Source of the DNA: Streptococcus oralis subsp. tigurinus AZ_3a
GTDB lineage: Bacteria > Bacillota > Bacilli > Lactobacillales > Streptococcaceae
Length of the DNA: 64,000 bases
Reading direction: 5' to 3'
Assembly: GCA_000344275.1 (NCBI GenBank)
Contig: AORU01000008.1
Span: forward strand, 56,864-120,863
This document shows positions 32,090-41,746 of the stretch, piece by piece. How positions within the stretch are numbered: the first letter of the stretch is position 1; every line of letters starts with the position of its first letter. A program made the translations under genes and the position numbers. The notes under the pieces were generated by a model. It was not told the origin of the DNA, made no database searches, and saw only the letters and a list, made by a program, of their open reading frames with translations.

Positions 32090-32122
32090 GAAGAGGGCGC
32101 AAGCTCTCTTCTTATCTTTTTT
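32090..32122 (+). terminator. Hairpin after major tail protein gene
   Basis: A 9-bp stem GAAGAGGGC/GCTCTCTTC (32090-32098/32103-32111) has a GCAA tetraloop and a downstream TTATCTTTTTT. It is probably a partial terminator, since the tail genes continue on the same strand. Confidence 0.7.
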
Positions 32123-32138
32123 CTAGAAAGGAAAGTAT

Positions 32139-32432
32139 ATGGCTAAGGTTAAATTTTTAATTAAAAATGAAAAGGGTCAAGATGTTCAAAAGACTAGTAA
32201 GGAAATTACTACTAAGGACTATCGTGACTACCTGATCCTCAATGAAGCACTATCATCTGATGTGTCAGAGGTAGAGAAACTAGACAAGCAATTGGAATTT
32301 ATCGCCTCATTGTTTGAAGATTTGGAAGTGGAAGAACTTTTGAAATTCACAGATATGGCGGATATTTTTGCGGTATTTGCAGACATCTACTCTCATTTGG
32401 TGGGTGATGTTGACCCAAAGGAGAAAAAATAA
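32139..32432 (+). CDS. Tail assembly chaperone, short form (gpG-like)
   Basis: The 97-residue protein lies between the major tail and tape measure genes and ends ...DPKEKK then TAA right after an A6 run. That is the classic position of the lambda G/T chaperone pair. A second reading frame opens at the A6 run (see next entry). Confidence 0.83.
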   Translation: MAKVKFLIKNEKGQDVQKTSKEITTKDYRDYLILNEALSSDVSEVEKLDKQLEFIASLFEDLEVEELLKFTDMADIFAVFADIYSHLVGDVDPKEKK

Positions 32433-32617
32433 AGCCAAGTGAAGCGCTAAAACGGTTTTATGGATTTGTCAAGCAAGCTACTGAGGGACCATATGGCATG
32501 AGTATCCGTGATGTCATGGATACTAGCTGGGAGGATCTGATGGGCGTTCTTGGTGAAACTGAATCTGCTAAAGCTGAGGAAGTCATGGATCTTGCTGACT
32601 TTCTAGAAACGATTTAA
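32429..32617 (+). CDS. Tail assembly chaperone extension (gpT-like), by -1 frameshift
   Basis: A -1 frame runs from the A6 run (32424-32429) to TAA 32615-32617 and encodes about 62 residues (PSEALKRFYGFVKQATEGPY ... SWEDLMGVLGET) with no ribosome site or own start. Slippage on GAG AAA AAA TAA would fuse it to the short form, giving a gpGT-like product needed to load the tape measure. The heptamer here is G_AAA_AAA rather than the ideal X_XXY_YYZ. Confidence 0.75.
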   Translation: MKPSEALKRFYGFVKQATEGPYGMSIRDVMDTSWEDLMGVLGETESAKAEEVMDLADFLETI

Positions 32618-32631
32618 AAAGGAGGATTTGA

Positions 32632-35600
32632 ATGGCAGGTGGAACGCCGTTAGGTCAAATGTATATCGAGCTAGGGCTGGACGTGTCGAAGTTCAATCCT
32701 ACTCTAAATGGCGCTAAGAATGCGGTTAAATACTTTCAAAGCAATGTAAAGGCGTTAGACAGCTCCCTTAAAAACAATGGGAAAAACACAGACTTACTTC
32801 AAGCTAAGTACAAGACACTTGGCCAAGCGATTGAAGCGCAAAGAAAAGTCTTGGACCAGATGAAGAAAAGTTTTGATACTCTCGAACCTGGTACGGCTAA
32901 ATTCGACAAGGCTGCTGCTGAAATTGAACGTGAGAATGCTAAGTTGGCAGCTATGGAAGGTCAACTCCGTAACGTGCAACAAGCTTTGATTGCTGTTGGT
33001 AAAGAGAATAGCTTTGCGAATCGTATCAATAAATACGGGGACAGCTTTATCAAAAGTGGTAAAAAAATAAAAACTTTTGGCGAAGAAGTTTCAAAAACTG
33101 GGAGAGAATTAACTACAGGGCTAACTGCTCCCTTAGTTGCAAGTGTAGGTTTAATCACTAAAGCAGCTGTCGACTATGAATCTGCTTTTGCAGGTGTGAA
33201 GAAGACAGTAGATGAGACTGCAACCGTATCCTACAAGAACTTATCTGACGGCATTCGTCAGATGGCTAAAGAATTGCCAGCTAGTGCTGTTGAAATCGCA
33301 AATGTCGCAGAAGTTGCTGGTCAGTTAGGTATCAAGGCGGAAGATATTCTTACATTCTCCCGTACTATGATTGATATGGGAGAATCAACGAATTTGAGTG
33401 CTGAGGATGCTGCGACCGCTATCGCTAAGATTGCGAATATCCTTGGTTTGACATCAGACGAATACAAACGATTTGGATCATCTGTTGTTGACTTAGGTAA
33501 CAACTTTGCTACTACCGAGCGTGATATCATTGAGATGACAAACCGTTTGGCGGCTGGTGGTAAGCTGGCTGGTCTAACTGCTCCAGATATCCTTGGTCTT
33601 GCTACTGCGATGAGTTCGGTTGGTATTGAGGCTGAGGCTGGTGGTACCGCTATGACTCAGACACTGACCGCTATTGGTAATGCTGTTTCATTGACAGGTA
33701 AGGGCGCAGCAGATGACTTGAACCTCATCGCTAAAACTGCTGGAATGACCTCAGAGGAGTTTCAACAGGCTTGGAAAGAGAAACCAGTCGTTGCTTTGCA
33801 ATCATTTATCAAAGGGCTCAAGGATGCACAAGAAAAAGGCGTGAACATGAACGCTATCTTGGCGCAACTTGGAATGACGGGTATCCGACAAAGTAACATG
33901 CTGAAATCCTTAGCTCTAGCATCTGATAAAATGGGCGATGCTGTTGATCGTTCAAACAAGGCCTGGAAAGAGAATACTGCTCTGACCAATGAAGCCAATA
34001 AGCGTTACGAGACCACAGAATCACAATTGAAGATGTTTAAGAACCAGATAACTGACTTGGCTATTGAATTTGGTGGACCTCTTTTGAAGGCTCTGCGTGA
34101 TGGTCTAAAGGCTGGTAAGCCTTGGATTGATACACTCGCTAAAATGGCTAAACAGTTCAGTTCTATGTCTGAAGAAGAACAAAGAAACGTTCTCATGTGG
34201 GCAGCATTGACTGCTGGGGCAGGACCGGCTTTAACACTTTTTGGTAAAGGGATTGGAATTGTTGGAAACTTGACAAAAGGGATTGGGTGGCTTACTAAAG
34301 GAACTAGTAAAGCAGTAGGCGGGATCTCCTTGATGCACAAGACGTTTCAAGCTTTTAGGACGACTGGAAATCTATCCTCTGCTTTTAAATTGGCATCAGG
34401 TGGAGCGGTAGCGCTTGGGAATGCAACCGCCTCAGCTTCTACTTCAACGGGACTTCTAACAACATCAATGGGTACGCTTGCGAATCCTCTAGGTTTAATA
34501 GTCGGAGGCCTTGGTCTTACTACCGCCGCACTTGTTTATCTTGGAAACGAGAAAGACAAGGCTCGCATCAAAACTGAAGAGTTTGGCTCTCAATTGAGCG
34601 ATACTGCTCGTGGAGAATTGCGAAGTTTTCAAAAAACTGTTGATGAAACCAGTACGGCTGTCGCAAACTTCGGTACTCATGCTGGAGATGCCGACAAGGT
34701 CTCTGGAGCCTTTAAAAAACTTTATGAAGAAATAGCTACTGCTGCCGATAAAACCAACAAACGAATGGAAGAGTTGGGCGCCAAGTGGGGCCTTAGTGAG
34801 GACGATATTGCCAAAGCCAAAGAAAGAAATGGTCAGGTCGTCTCTAACACTGAGGCTATGATGAATCAAATTAATGAGATTTATCAACGTCATAATGGTG
34901 ATGCGAGCAAGTTCTCTCAAGAGGAGAAAGAAATCATCCTGAACAATCAGAATGAGATGATTAAGGCCAAACTCTCGATGATGAGTTTGTCGGAAGAACA
35001 ACAGACGGCAGCACAACAAGCTTTAAATGGTAAAATCAGCTCACTCAACGAAACACAGTTAAAACATACTAGAGATGTTTTGAAACAAGCGCTTGATGAG
35101 GAAAAGAAACTCTACGAGAACTCAAAGAGCGAGTGGAAAGAGTTGCTTGATGGTAAAGCTATTGATCAAGAAACTTACAATAAAAAAATTCAGGAACTTG
35201 AAACGAAACACCAACAAACGATGGAAGCTCTTGGAAGTAAGTATTATCAGGTCATGCAAAATCTCGATGCTAAGGTGAAAGCTCGAACCGGGCAAAGTTG
35301 GAACTATTGGGAAGAAGCCAAGAAAGTTCTGGAAGAGTACGGCCTGTCCTATGAAGAAATTGGGAAGAAAGCTGCTGAAGCCTCTCAAAAGGTAGGGAAT
35401 TCGCATAGCATCCTTGCTAACTATACCAGTGAGATGAGCAAGGAAGTAAAAGAGGCTAATGATGCCTGGTCGTTGTTGGTCGGTAACATTGATAAGAATG
35501 GGAATTTCCAAGTAAAATCCAATGTCAAGGAAGTCATCGGAGAGGCTGCCAAATCTGCGGAAGGTTGGGAACAATTGCAGTTCATTGCTAAGACTGCGGA

Positions 35601-36900
35601 AATCAACTCAAATGCTCGTGCTACTATTGCTGAGGCTCTTGTCGAATCTGGTAAATGGAAAGACATGACCCTCGAAGAGAAACAAGTAATCGTCAAGAAC
35701 CAAGCTGGTTTACAAGCCATCTTTGATAGTGAGACCCATCTTAAAACATGGAACAGTATGCCAGCCGAAGTCAAAGAACTCCTTATGAAAAATGCTGATG
35801 TCATGAACAAGGCGGAGGAAGCCTCAAAGGCTCTGTCTAACTATGAATCGCTCACACCAAAACAGAAGGAGTTGCTGGCCAATGATGAGAGCGTCCGAAA
35901 AGCAGTCTCTCGTTCGACTGATACTCTGACAACATGGAATGCTACTACTACATTTACAAAAGATTTAAAAGTTGATCCTACGAATGTTTTAAACAATGGC
36001 CAGTTATCTATCGATAAGATTACGGCTTGGAATTTTACATCTGCTGAGACTAAGTCTCTGGATGCGGTAGATAATACGAGTGCAGCTGTCGGAAGTGCGA
36101 TTTTGAGTGTTAATTCACCTAAGCAAGAAGCTCCTATCAATTTGTTCGCTGCTGACCAAACAGGCGGTGTACGAAACGAGACGAGCGGTGCTATCAATGC
36201 TATCAAGCAATATGATCCAGTGAATATCCTTGCCAAGAATGGCACCAATGACACTGTCAGCGAGGTCAAAAGTGGTGTCAATGGTATTCAGGACAAAACT
36301 GTTACTATCAGTGCTCGTGACAATGCGTCTGGTGTTCTTTCAGGGATCAAGAGTTGGATTGATAGCGTTACTGGTAATTTCTTTACGAATATCTTTGCGA
36401 GCAAGCATGCACACGGGACTAACTATCACCCTGGTGGGCTTGCTATCGTCAATGATCAAAGAAATAGCAACTACAAGGAAATGGTCACCCTACCAAACGG
36501 CCGGAGTTTCATTCCTCAAGACAGGGATGTCTTGCTTCCTCTTCCGAGAGGTTCTAAAGTCTTGCGAGCTGACAAGACTAGACGTTTGATGCGTGAGATG
36601 GGTGTTCCTAAATATGCCTCTGGTATCGGGATCCCGAGTGATGCGAAATTTCTTCGTGAAATAGAACAAGCTCAACGCAATATCACTATTCAGACTACAA
36701 GTGTTCAGAACGGGCAAGATACAGATAAAATCGTGTCTGAGATGGCAATTCTGAGAGCAAGTTTAGAAAAATTGCTTACCGCTATCCTTAACAAGGACAC
36801 AAACGCTTATCTGGACAGCTCAAAAGTTACGGATATTGTTACTAAAACTCAGAAAGAGCGTGAGAAAATGCTACTAAGAATGAAAGGGGTGATTGAATGA
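32632..36900 (+). CDS. Tail tape measure protein
   Basis: The 1422-residue protein has an N-terminal coiled-coil region, the conserved tape-measure segment (ASVGLITKAAVDYESAFAGV ... VDETATVSYKNLSDGIRQMA and GQLGIKAEDILTFSRTMIDM), hydrophobic helices near 530-640, long central coiled coil (about 650-900) and a C-terminal part. By the usual ruler rule it implies a tail of roughly 200 nm. The stop overlaps the Dit start by 4 bases. Confidence 0.95.
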   Translation: MAGGTPLGQMYIELGLDVSKFNPTLNGAKNAVKYFQSNVKALDSSLKNNGKNTDLLQAKYKTLGQAIEAQRKVLDQMKKSFDTLEPGTAKFDKAAAEIERENAKLAAMEGQLRNVQQALIAVGKENSFANRINKYGDSFIKSGKKIKTFGEEVSKTGRELTTGLTAPLVASVGLITKAAVDYESAFAGVKKTVDETATVSYKNLSDGIRQMAKELPASAVEIANVAEVAGQLGIKAEDILTFSRTMIDMGESTNLSAEDAATAIAKIANILGLTSDEYKRFGSSVVDLGNNFATTERDIIEMTNRLAAGGKLAGLTAPDILGLATAMSSVGIEAEAGGTAMTQTLTAIGNAVSLTGKGAADDLNLIAKTAGMTSEEFQQAWKEKPVVALQSFIKGLKDAQEKGVNMNAILAQLGMTGIRQSNMLKSLALASDKMGDAVDRSNKAWKENTALTNEANKRYETTESQLKMFKNQITDLAIEFGGPLLKALRDGLKAGKPWIDTLAKMAKQFSSMSEEEQRNVLMWAALTAGAGPALTLFGKGIGIVGNLTKGIGWLTKGTSKAVGGISLMHKTFQAFRTTGNLSSAFKLASGGAVALGNATASASTSTGLLTTSMGTLANPLGLIVGGLGLTTAALVYLGNEKDKARIKTEEFGSQLSDTARGELRSFQKTVDETSTAVANFGTHAGDADKVSGAFKKLYEEIATAADKTNKRMEELGAKWGLSEDDIAKAKERNGQVVSNTEAMMNQINEIYQRHNGDASKFSQEEKEIILNNQNEMIKAKLSMMSLSEEQQTAAQQALNGKISSLNETQLKHTRDVLKQALDEEKKLYENSKSEWKELLDGKAIDQETYNKKIQELETKHQQTMEALGSKYYQVMQNLDAKVKARTGQSWNYWEEAKKVLEEYGLSYEEIGKKAAEASQKVGNSHSILANYTSEMSKEVKEANDAWSLLVGNIDKNGNFQVKSNVKEVIGEAAKSAEGWEQLQFIAKTAEINSNARATIAEALVESGKWKDMTLEEKQVIVKNQAGLQAIFDSETHLKTWNSMPAEVKELLMKNADVMNKAEEASKALSNYESLTPKQKELLANDESVRKAVSRSTDTLTTWNATTTFTKDLKVDPTNVLNNGQLSIDKITAWNFTSAETKSLDAVDNTSAAVGSAILSVNSPKQEAPINLFAADQTGGVRNETSGAINAIKQYDPVNILAKNGTNDTVSEVKSGVNGIQDKTVTISARDNASGVLSGIKSWIDSVTGNFFTNIFASKHAHGTNYHPGGLAIVNDQRNSNYKEMVTLPNGRSFIPQDRDVLLPLPRGSKVLRADKTRRLMREMGVPKYASGIGIPSDAKFLREIEQAQRNITIQTTSVQNGQDTDKIVSEMAILRASLEKLLTAILNKDTNAYLDSSKVTDIVTKTQKEREKMLLRMKGVIE

Positions 36901-38396
36901 GCGAAGTGACTATGCGTTTTAATAAAACAGATTTACGAGAGCTTATTGAAATTCATGATATCCAACGTGATGTCGGAAACAATCGCTCTATCTCTATCGA
37001 CCATGCACCAAGAATCGGAGTGAATATCCAGCAACAAACGATTGATGCAAAATATATTAAGGTGGACTTCTCCATCTGGTCCAAAGACAGAAATACCCTC
37101 AAGCACAAGCTTGCGGGTATTTTTAATGTTGATAGTCCTAAAGAGTTGACCTTTTCAGATGAGCCAGACAAGTATTATCTGGCCATGGTAATTGATGATA
37201 TCTCTATGCAGGAGGCAAGTGGGAGACGTTCAAACGGCTCTATTAAGTTCATCATTCCTGATGGTGTGGCTCATAGTTCAGCCTATAAGCGATTTGATAG
37301 TGACAAAAACGCAACTAGCGAAGCAGGGAAGATGGTGTTTAATCTTACAAATAATGGCACAGAGAGTGCATTTCCAATCGTTAAAGTCAGACACAATGCT
37401 GAGAATGGGTATATCGGTCTAGTTAACACCAGCGGAGCTCTTGAGGTTGGAGATCCTAAGGAGATTGATGCTGAGATAGTTAAACGGTCTGAGGTCTTGC
37501 TTGACTTTAGAGGCGACAAAATCGTTGATGGCTTTGCTAGAGCGGTCAAGATTGGTTCAGTGACTAATAGCCCAGAGAATTTAAACGGGACATCAGAGCT
37601 AGTCACAGCAAACGGCAAGAAGCGTGTCAAACTAAGAGAGCAATCTAGCGGCACATATAATGAAAGCTACTCAACAGGCTTGTCATGGGAGATTCCTGCT
37701 GACTCTACAGGAGAGAAAGGCTCGCTTGATGATTACATTTTTTGCAAGCTGGTTTATCAGTTGGATTCAGTTACTCAATGTGGGTTTATTAAAGTGACTG
37801 TATCTGACACTAATGGGCAGTTTTTGTATGGTGTTGAAACTTACAAGCGCTATAAAGGGCTTTATTGTGGATTCAATGTCTTTGCAACAGATAACAAAGG
37901 CGAATACAACTTTTTAAAATGTTTCGATTTTGACTCCTCAAGTGACAGGAATAAAAATCCTTTTGCATTATCAAGAGGACAGTTTGAGCTAAAAAGAAAC
38001 GATGAGAAAGTTCAAGTTTACTACAATGGCTCATACTATAATTTTATCGTTCCTGAAATAGAAGGTAAAAAATCAGCTAAGGTCCATGTGACGATAGGTG
38101 CTTTTCACGGGAAGGCAATTATTCCTCACTTATATCTTGATGAGCTGTTGTATCGCAAAGATTTTGTACAGGTTTCAAGAGACATTCCTAATCGCTATCC
38201 TATGGGGTCAAATATCATCCTTGATAGCGAGAATGATTCAGTCACGGTGGATGGTATTGAGAGGGCTGCAGATGTTGTCCAGGGTTCAAAATTCTTAAGC
38301 GTTCCTCCGGGAAAAAGCCAACTTGAGGTCTATTGCTCAAGCTGGGTCAAAATAAGGCCTACTGTAACCATTGAATTTGAAGAAAGGTGGCTATAA
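36897..38396 (+). CDS. Distal tail protein (Dit-like)
   Basis: The 499-residue protein follows the tape measure. Its N-terminal 130 residues resemble the Sipho_tail/Dit hub domain (DFSIWSKDRNTLKHKLAGIF then NVDSPKELTFSDEPDKYYLA). The larger C-terminal half is beta-rich with a carbohydrate-binding-module look (FQLKRNDEKVQVYYNGSYYN-like region), which would make it an extended Dit that helps host binding. Confidence 0.82.
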   Translation: MSEVTMRFNKTDLRELIEIHDIQRDVGNNRSISIDHAPRIGVNIQQQTIDAKYIKVDFSIWSKDRNTLKHKLAGIFNVDSPKELTFSDEPDKYYLAMVIDDISMQEASGRRSNGSIKFIIPDGVAHSSAYKRFDSDKNATSEAGKMVFNLTNNGTESAFPIVKVRHNAENGYIGLVNTSGALEVGDPKEIDAEIVKRSEVLLDFRGDKIVDGFARAVKIGSVTNSPENLNGTSELVTANGKKRVKLREQSSGTYNESYSTGLSWEIPADSTGEKGSLDDYIFCKLVYQLDSVTQCGFIKVTVSDTNGQFLYGVETYKRYKGLYCGFNVFATDNKGEYNFLKCFDFDSSSDRNKNPFALSRGQFELKRNDEKVQVYYNGSYYNFIVPEIEGKKSAKVHVTIGAFHGKAIIPHLYLDELLYRKDFVQVSRDIPNRYPMGSNIILDSENDSVTVDGIERAADVVQGSKFLSVPPGKSQLEVYCSSWVKIRPTVTIEFEERWL

Positions 38397-41300
38397 TGCT
38401 TTTAACGATTCACGATGCAAACTTGCAAAAGGTTGCTTTTGTTGATAATAGTAAGCAGAACACGCTTAATTATTATAACGATACTTGGTCAAGAGATATG
38501 CCAACAGGAGCTTCAACTTTCGAATTTACAGTCTTTAAGAAAGCAATCCAATCAGACACAGCTTCATCAAAGGCCTACCAGTATCTAAACGAACGTGCTT
38601 GGGTGTCATTCCGACACAATGGGCGCACCTACCTCTTTAATGTGATGTCAGTGGAGGAAAATGAGCAGACAATCAAATGCTATTGTGAGAATCTCAATCT
38701 TGAATTGATCAATGAGTTAGTAAATCCTTACAAAGCAACGAGAGCCATGACTTTTGCAGAATATTGCAAAGAGATGGCTCTATTGAACTATGCCCATCTC
38801 ACTATTGGAATTAATGAGATTTCAGACCAGCAACGTATCATTGAGTGGACGTCGCAAGAAACAAAACTTGCTCGCTTGCTTAATCTTGCGAAACAATTCA
38901 ATGCTGAGATTGAATTTGACACACAATTAAAAGCAGATAGCACGCTTAAGAACTTTACTGTAAATATTTATCACGAACACGACGATACACACCAAGGGGT
39001 TGGTCGTATCAGAAATGATGTGGTTTTAAAATATGGTAAAAATATTAGCTCTATCACTCGGAAAGTGGATAAAACGGGTATTTTCAATACAATTCGCCCG
39101 ACCGGGAAAATGCCGACTGTGGAAGTCGAAGAAAGCGGAGAACGTCATCTATCTAGTCAGAGAGTGAAAAATGCGGATGGTTCGACAACCGAAACGATCA
39201 TTCGCACAGCATCTGATGGGACAAAGAGTAAGACTATTGTCCACACGAAAGTCACAAAACTGGCTGATAAAACACGCATTACAACGACCACCACAACTCG
39301 GTCAGATGGCTCTATTGAACAGACTGTGACGACTAGTAAGAAAGGCGGACCATCTAATACTGAGAAACGAATCATCAAACCTCCTAAGAAAAAAGAGAAA
39401 GAAACCGAGCCTGAAAAAGAGGTTCTGACTATTGAAAACTTGGGAGATTGGTCTATCAAAAACGAGAGAGGAGAATTAGAGTTTTACCAAAGAGGGAAAC
39501 AACTGTACGCCCCTTTATCCATGCAACTCTATCCCTCGACTTTCACTTCAGCAACAGCTGAGGACCAGTGGACAAGACGAGACTTCGACTTTGACACAGA
39601 CGAACCAAACGAGTTGCGACGCCTTGCTTACCTGAAATTAAAGCAACATTGCTACCCAGCCATCACCTATGAAGTAGATGGCTTTGTGGACGTAGAAATC
39701 GGGGACACTGTCCAGATTTATGATGATGGTTTTTGTCCAGCTTTAATAGTAAAAGCACGAGTTACTGAACAAAAAATCAGCTTTACAAATCCCGCAAGTA
39801 ATAAGACTACTTTTGCGAATTTTAAGGCTCTAGAGAGTAAGCTATCAGATGGAATTCAGGCTGCCTTTGAGCGACTTTTCGAAGCATCCAAACCCTACAC
39901 TATCAAGCTAGCTACTGACAACGGCGTAGCCTTTAAGAACAGCCAAGGCCAGACCATTGTGACCCCTACTCTTATGAAAGGTAACAAGGTCATCAATAGT
40001 GGATGGCGCTGGACTGTAGATGGTGTAATCAAAGCTACAAGCTCTAGTTACATTGTCCGAGCCTCTGATATCAACCAAAAAATGGTTTTGACGGTGTCGG
40101 CTTGGATTGATAACAAAGAGGTAGCGTCTGAGCAGTTGACGCTTATCAATACATCAGATGGCCTCCAAGGTCAAAAAGGGGATACAGGACCGAAAGGAGA
40201 CCCTGGTCCCAAAGGTGACCGAGGAGAAAAAGGCGAAAAGGGGGATCGTGGGCTACAAGGGCTCCAAGGTTTGCAAGGTCCCAAAGGTGACCAAGGTATC
40301 CCTGGAACTAAAGGAGCTGACGGCCGTACACAGTACACTCACATTGCCTACGCTGATACTATCTCAGGTAGTGGATTTAGCCAGACTAACGCTGACAAGG
40401 CCTATATAGGGGTTTATGTTGATTTCAACTCAACTGATAGCGTCAATCCTGCTGATTATCGCTGGACGAGATGGAGAGGTCCAGATGGCTTAAACGGTAA
40501 GGACGGCCCTCAAGGTATTCCAGGTAAGCCTGGAGCAGATGGACGGACTCCATACTTTCACCGAGCCTGGGCTAACTCCGCTGACGGTCGTGATGGTTTC
40601 AGTACAACTGATAGCTCAAATAAGCGCTATTTAGGGACGCTAACGGATTTCACTGAGGCAGATAGTCAAAATCCTGAACTGTACAAGTGGACAGCTCTCT
40701 TTGATAATGTCCAGGTTGGCGGTAAAAACTATATAAGAAACGCCTCGTTTCTCTTTGGGGAGAATAAATGGGGCAAAACGTCTGTAAATGGACTAACGTA
40801 TAATTTTACTCACTCTGCATCTAATAAAGGTAAGTCAGGTTTACATATGTTTAGCGAGAATGACACTGTTATTCCTCGCTGGAAAGGGATATATCAAAAA
40901 ATTCCATTGTCTCAGCCGGCAGATATTCCGGTCACTGTTTCAGCATTGTTTGCGAAGGATGGGGCTCCTCAAGAGGCTCATATTGGACTCCATTTTATAA
41001 AAGATGGAGTCATCACTAGACAATCGTGGCTTGATATACCTGCTTCCCAAATAACCGAAAAATACCAGCGTTTCTCTCTTTCAGCAAAGCACGATGTACC
41101 ATTTGATGAACTCAGAGTCATGCTCTATGTCGGATATGACAAGATTGTCAATCTGTATGTTACAGATGTTCAACTTGAAATCGGAAATGTAATGACTGAT
41201 TTCAGATTATCAGATGAAGACGTGCAAGAGACTATCAACTCTAAAGCTGACCAAGCATTGACTCAAGAGCAATTAAATGCTCTAGCTGAAAAAGCTCAAC

Positions 41301-41737
41301 TTCATGACATAGAGCTAAAAGCTAAAGCGACAATGGATCAGTTCAGTGATTTAGAAAAAGCATATAATGCCTTTGTAAAATCAAATATTGAAAATCAGAA
41401 GAAATCTGAGGCTGATTTAGTAGAGGCAGGACGCAGACTCGAACTTCTCACGACTGAGTTTGGCGGGATGAAAGAGCTAAAGAAATTCATTGATACTTAC
41501 ATGACTGCCTCAAATGAGGGGTTAATTATTGGTAAGAATGATGCAAGTTCGACTATCAAGGTTTCAAGTGATAGGATCTCTATGTTTTCTGCAGGTAAGG
41601 AAGTTATGTATATTTCACAAGGTGTTATCCATATTGACAACGGGATTTTCACCGCGTCAGTTCAAATTGGGCGTTTTAGAACAGAACAGTACCACCTTAA
41701 CAAAGATGTGAATGTTATACGATATGTAGGAGGTTAA
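38396..41737 (+). CDS. Tail-associated fibre/endopeptidase protein with collagen-like repeats
   Basis: I choose ATG 38396 (AAAGGTGG before it), overlapping the Dit stop. The 1113-residue protein has an N-terminal baseplate-hub domain of the prophage endopeptidase-tail type (about 1-370), two collagen-like Gly-X-Y blocks (about 588-642, GPKGDPGPKGDRGEKGEKGD inside; and about 695-717), a carbohydrate-binding-like beta domain (about 780-940) and a C-terminal trimerisation and coiled region. It is probably the central tail fibre or Tal that contacts the cell wall. Confidence 0.85.
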   Translation: MLLTIHDANLQKVAFVDNSKQNTLNYYNDTWSRDMPTGASTFEFTVFKKAIQSDTASSKAYQYLNERAWVSFRHNGRTYLFNVMSVEENEQTIKCYCENLNLELINELVNPYKATRAMTFAEYCKEMALLNYAHLTIGINEISDQQRIIEWTSQETKLARLLNLAKQFNAEIEFDTQLKADSTLKNFTVNIYHEHDDTHQGVGRIRNDVVLKYGKNISSITRKVDKTGIFNTIRPTGKMPTVEVEESGERHLSSQRVKNADGSTTETIIRTASDGTKSKTIVHTKVTKLADKTRITTTTTTRSDGSIEQTVTTSKKGGPSNTEKRIIKPPKKKEKETEPEKEVLTIENLGDWSIKNERGELEFYQRGKQLYAPLSMQLYPSTFTSATAEDQWTRRDFDFDTDEPNELRRLAYLKLKQHCYPAITYEVDGFVDVEIGDTVQIYDDGFCPALIVKARVTEQKISFTNPASNKTTFANFKALESKLSDGIQAAFERLFEASKPYTIKLATDNGVAFKNSQGQTIVTPTLMKGNKVINSGWRWTVDGVIKATSSSYIVRASDINQKMVLTVSAWIDNKEVASEQLTLINTSDGLQGQKGDTGPKGDPGPKGDRGEKGEKGDRGLQGLQGLQGPKGDQGIPGTKGADGRTQYTHIAYADTISGSGFSQTNADKAYIGVYVDFNSTDSVNPADYRWTRWRGPDGLNGKDGPQGIPGKPGADGRTPYFHRAWANSADGRDGFSTTDSSNKRYLGTLTDFTEADSQNPELYKWTALFDNVQVGGKNYIRNASFLFGENKWGKTSVNGLTYNFTHSASNKGKSGLHMFSENDTVIPRWKGIYQKIPLSQPADIPVTVSALFAKDGAPQEAHIGLHFIKDGVITRQSWLDIPASQITEKYQRFSLSAKHDVPFDELRVMLYVGYDKIVNLYVTDVQLEIGNVMTDFRLSDEDVQETINSKADQALTQEQLNALAEKAQLHDIELKAKATMDQFSDLEKAYNAFVKSNIENQKKSEADLVEAGRRLELLTTEFGGMKELKKFIDTYMTASNEGLIIGKNDASSTIKVSSDRISMFSAGKEVMYISQGVIHIDNGIFTASVQIGRFRTEQYHLNKDVNVIRYVGG

Positions 41738-41746
41738 AAAAGGGAA

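Noticed and set aside
40158..40409. Separate basic, Lys-rich coding sequence in another frame of the tail gene
   Set aside because: It is the frame shadow of the Gly-X-Y repeats; it has no ribosome site and lies wholly inside the tail gene.
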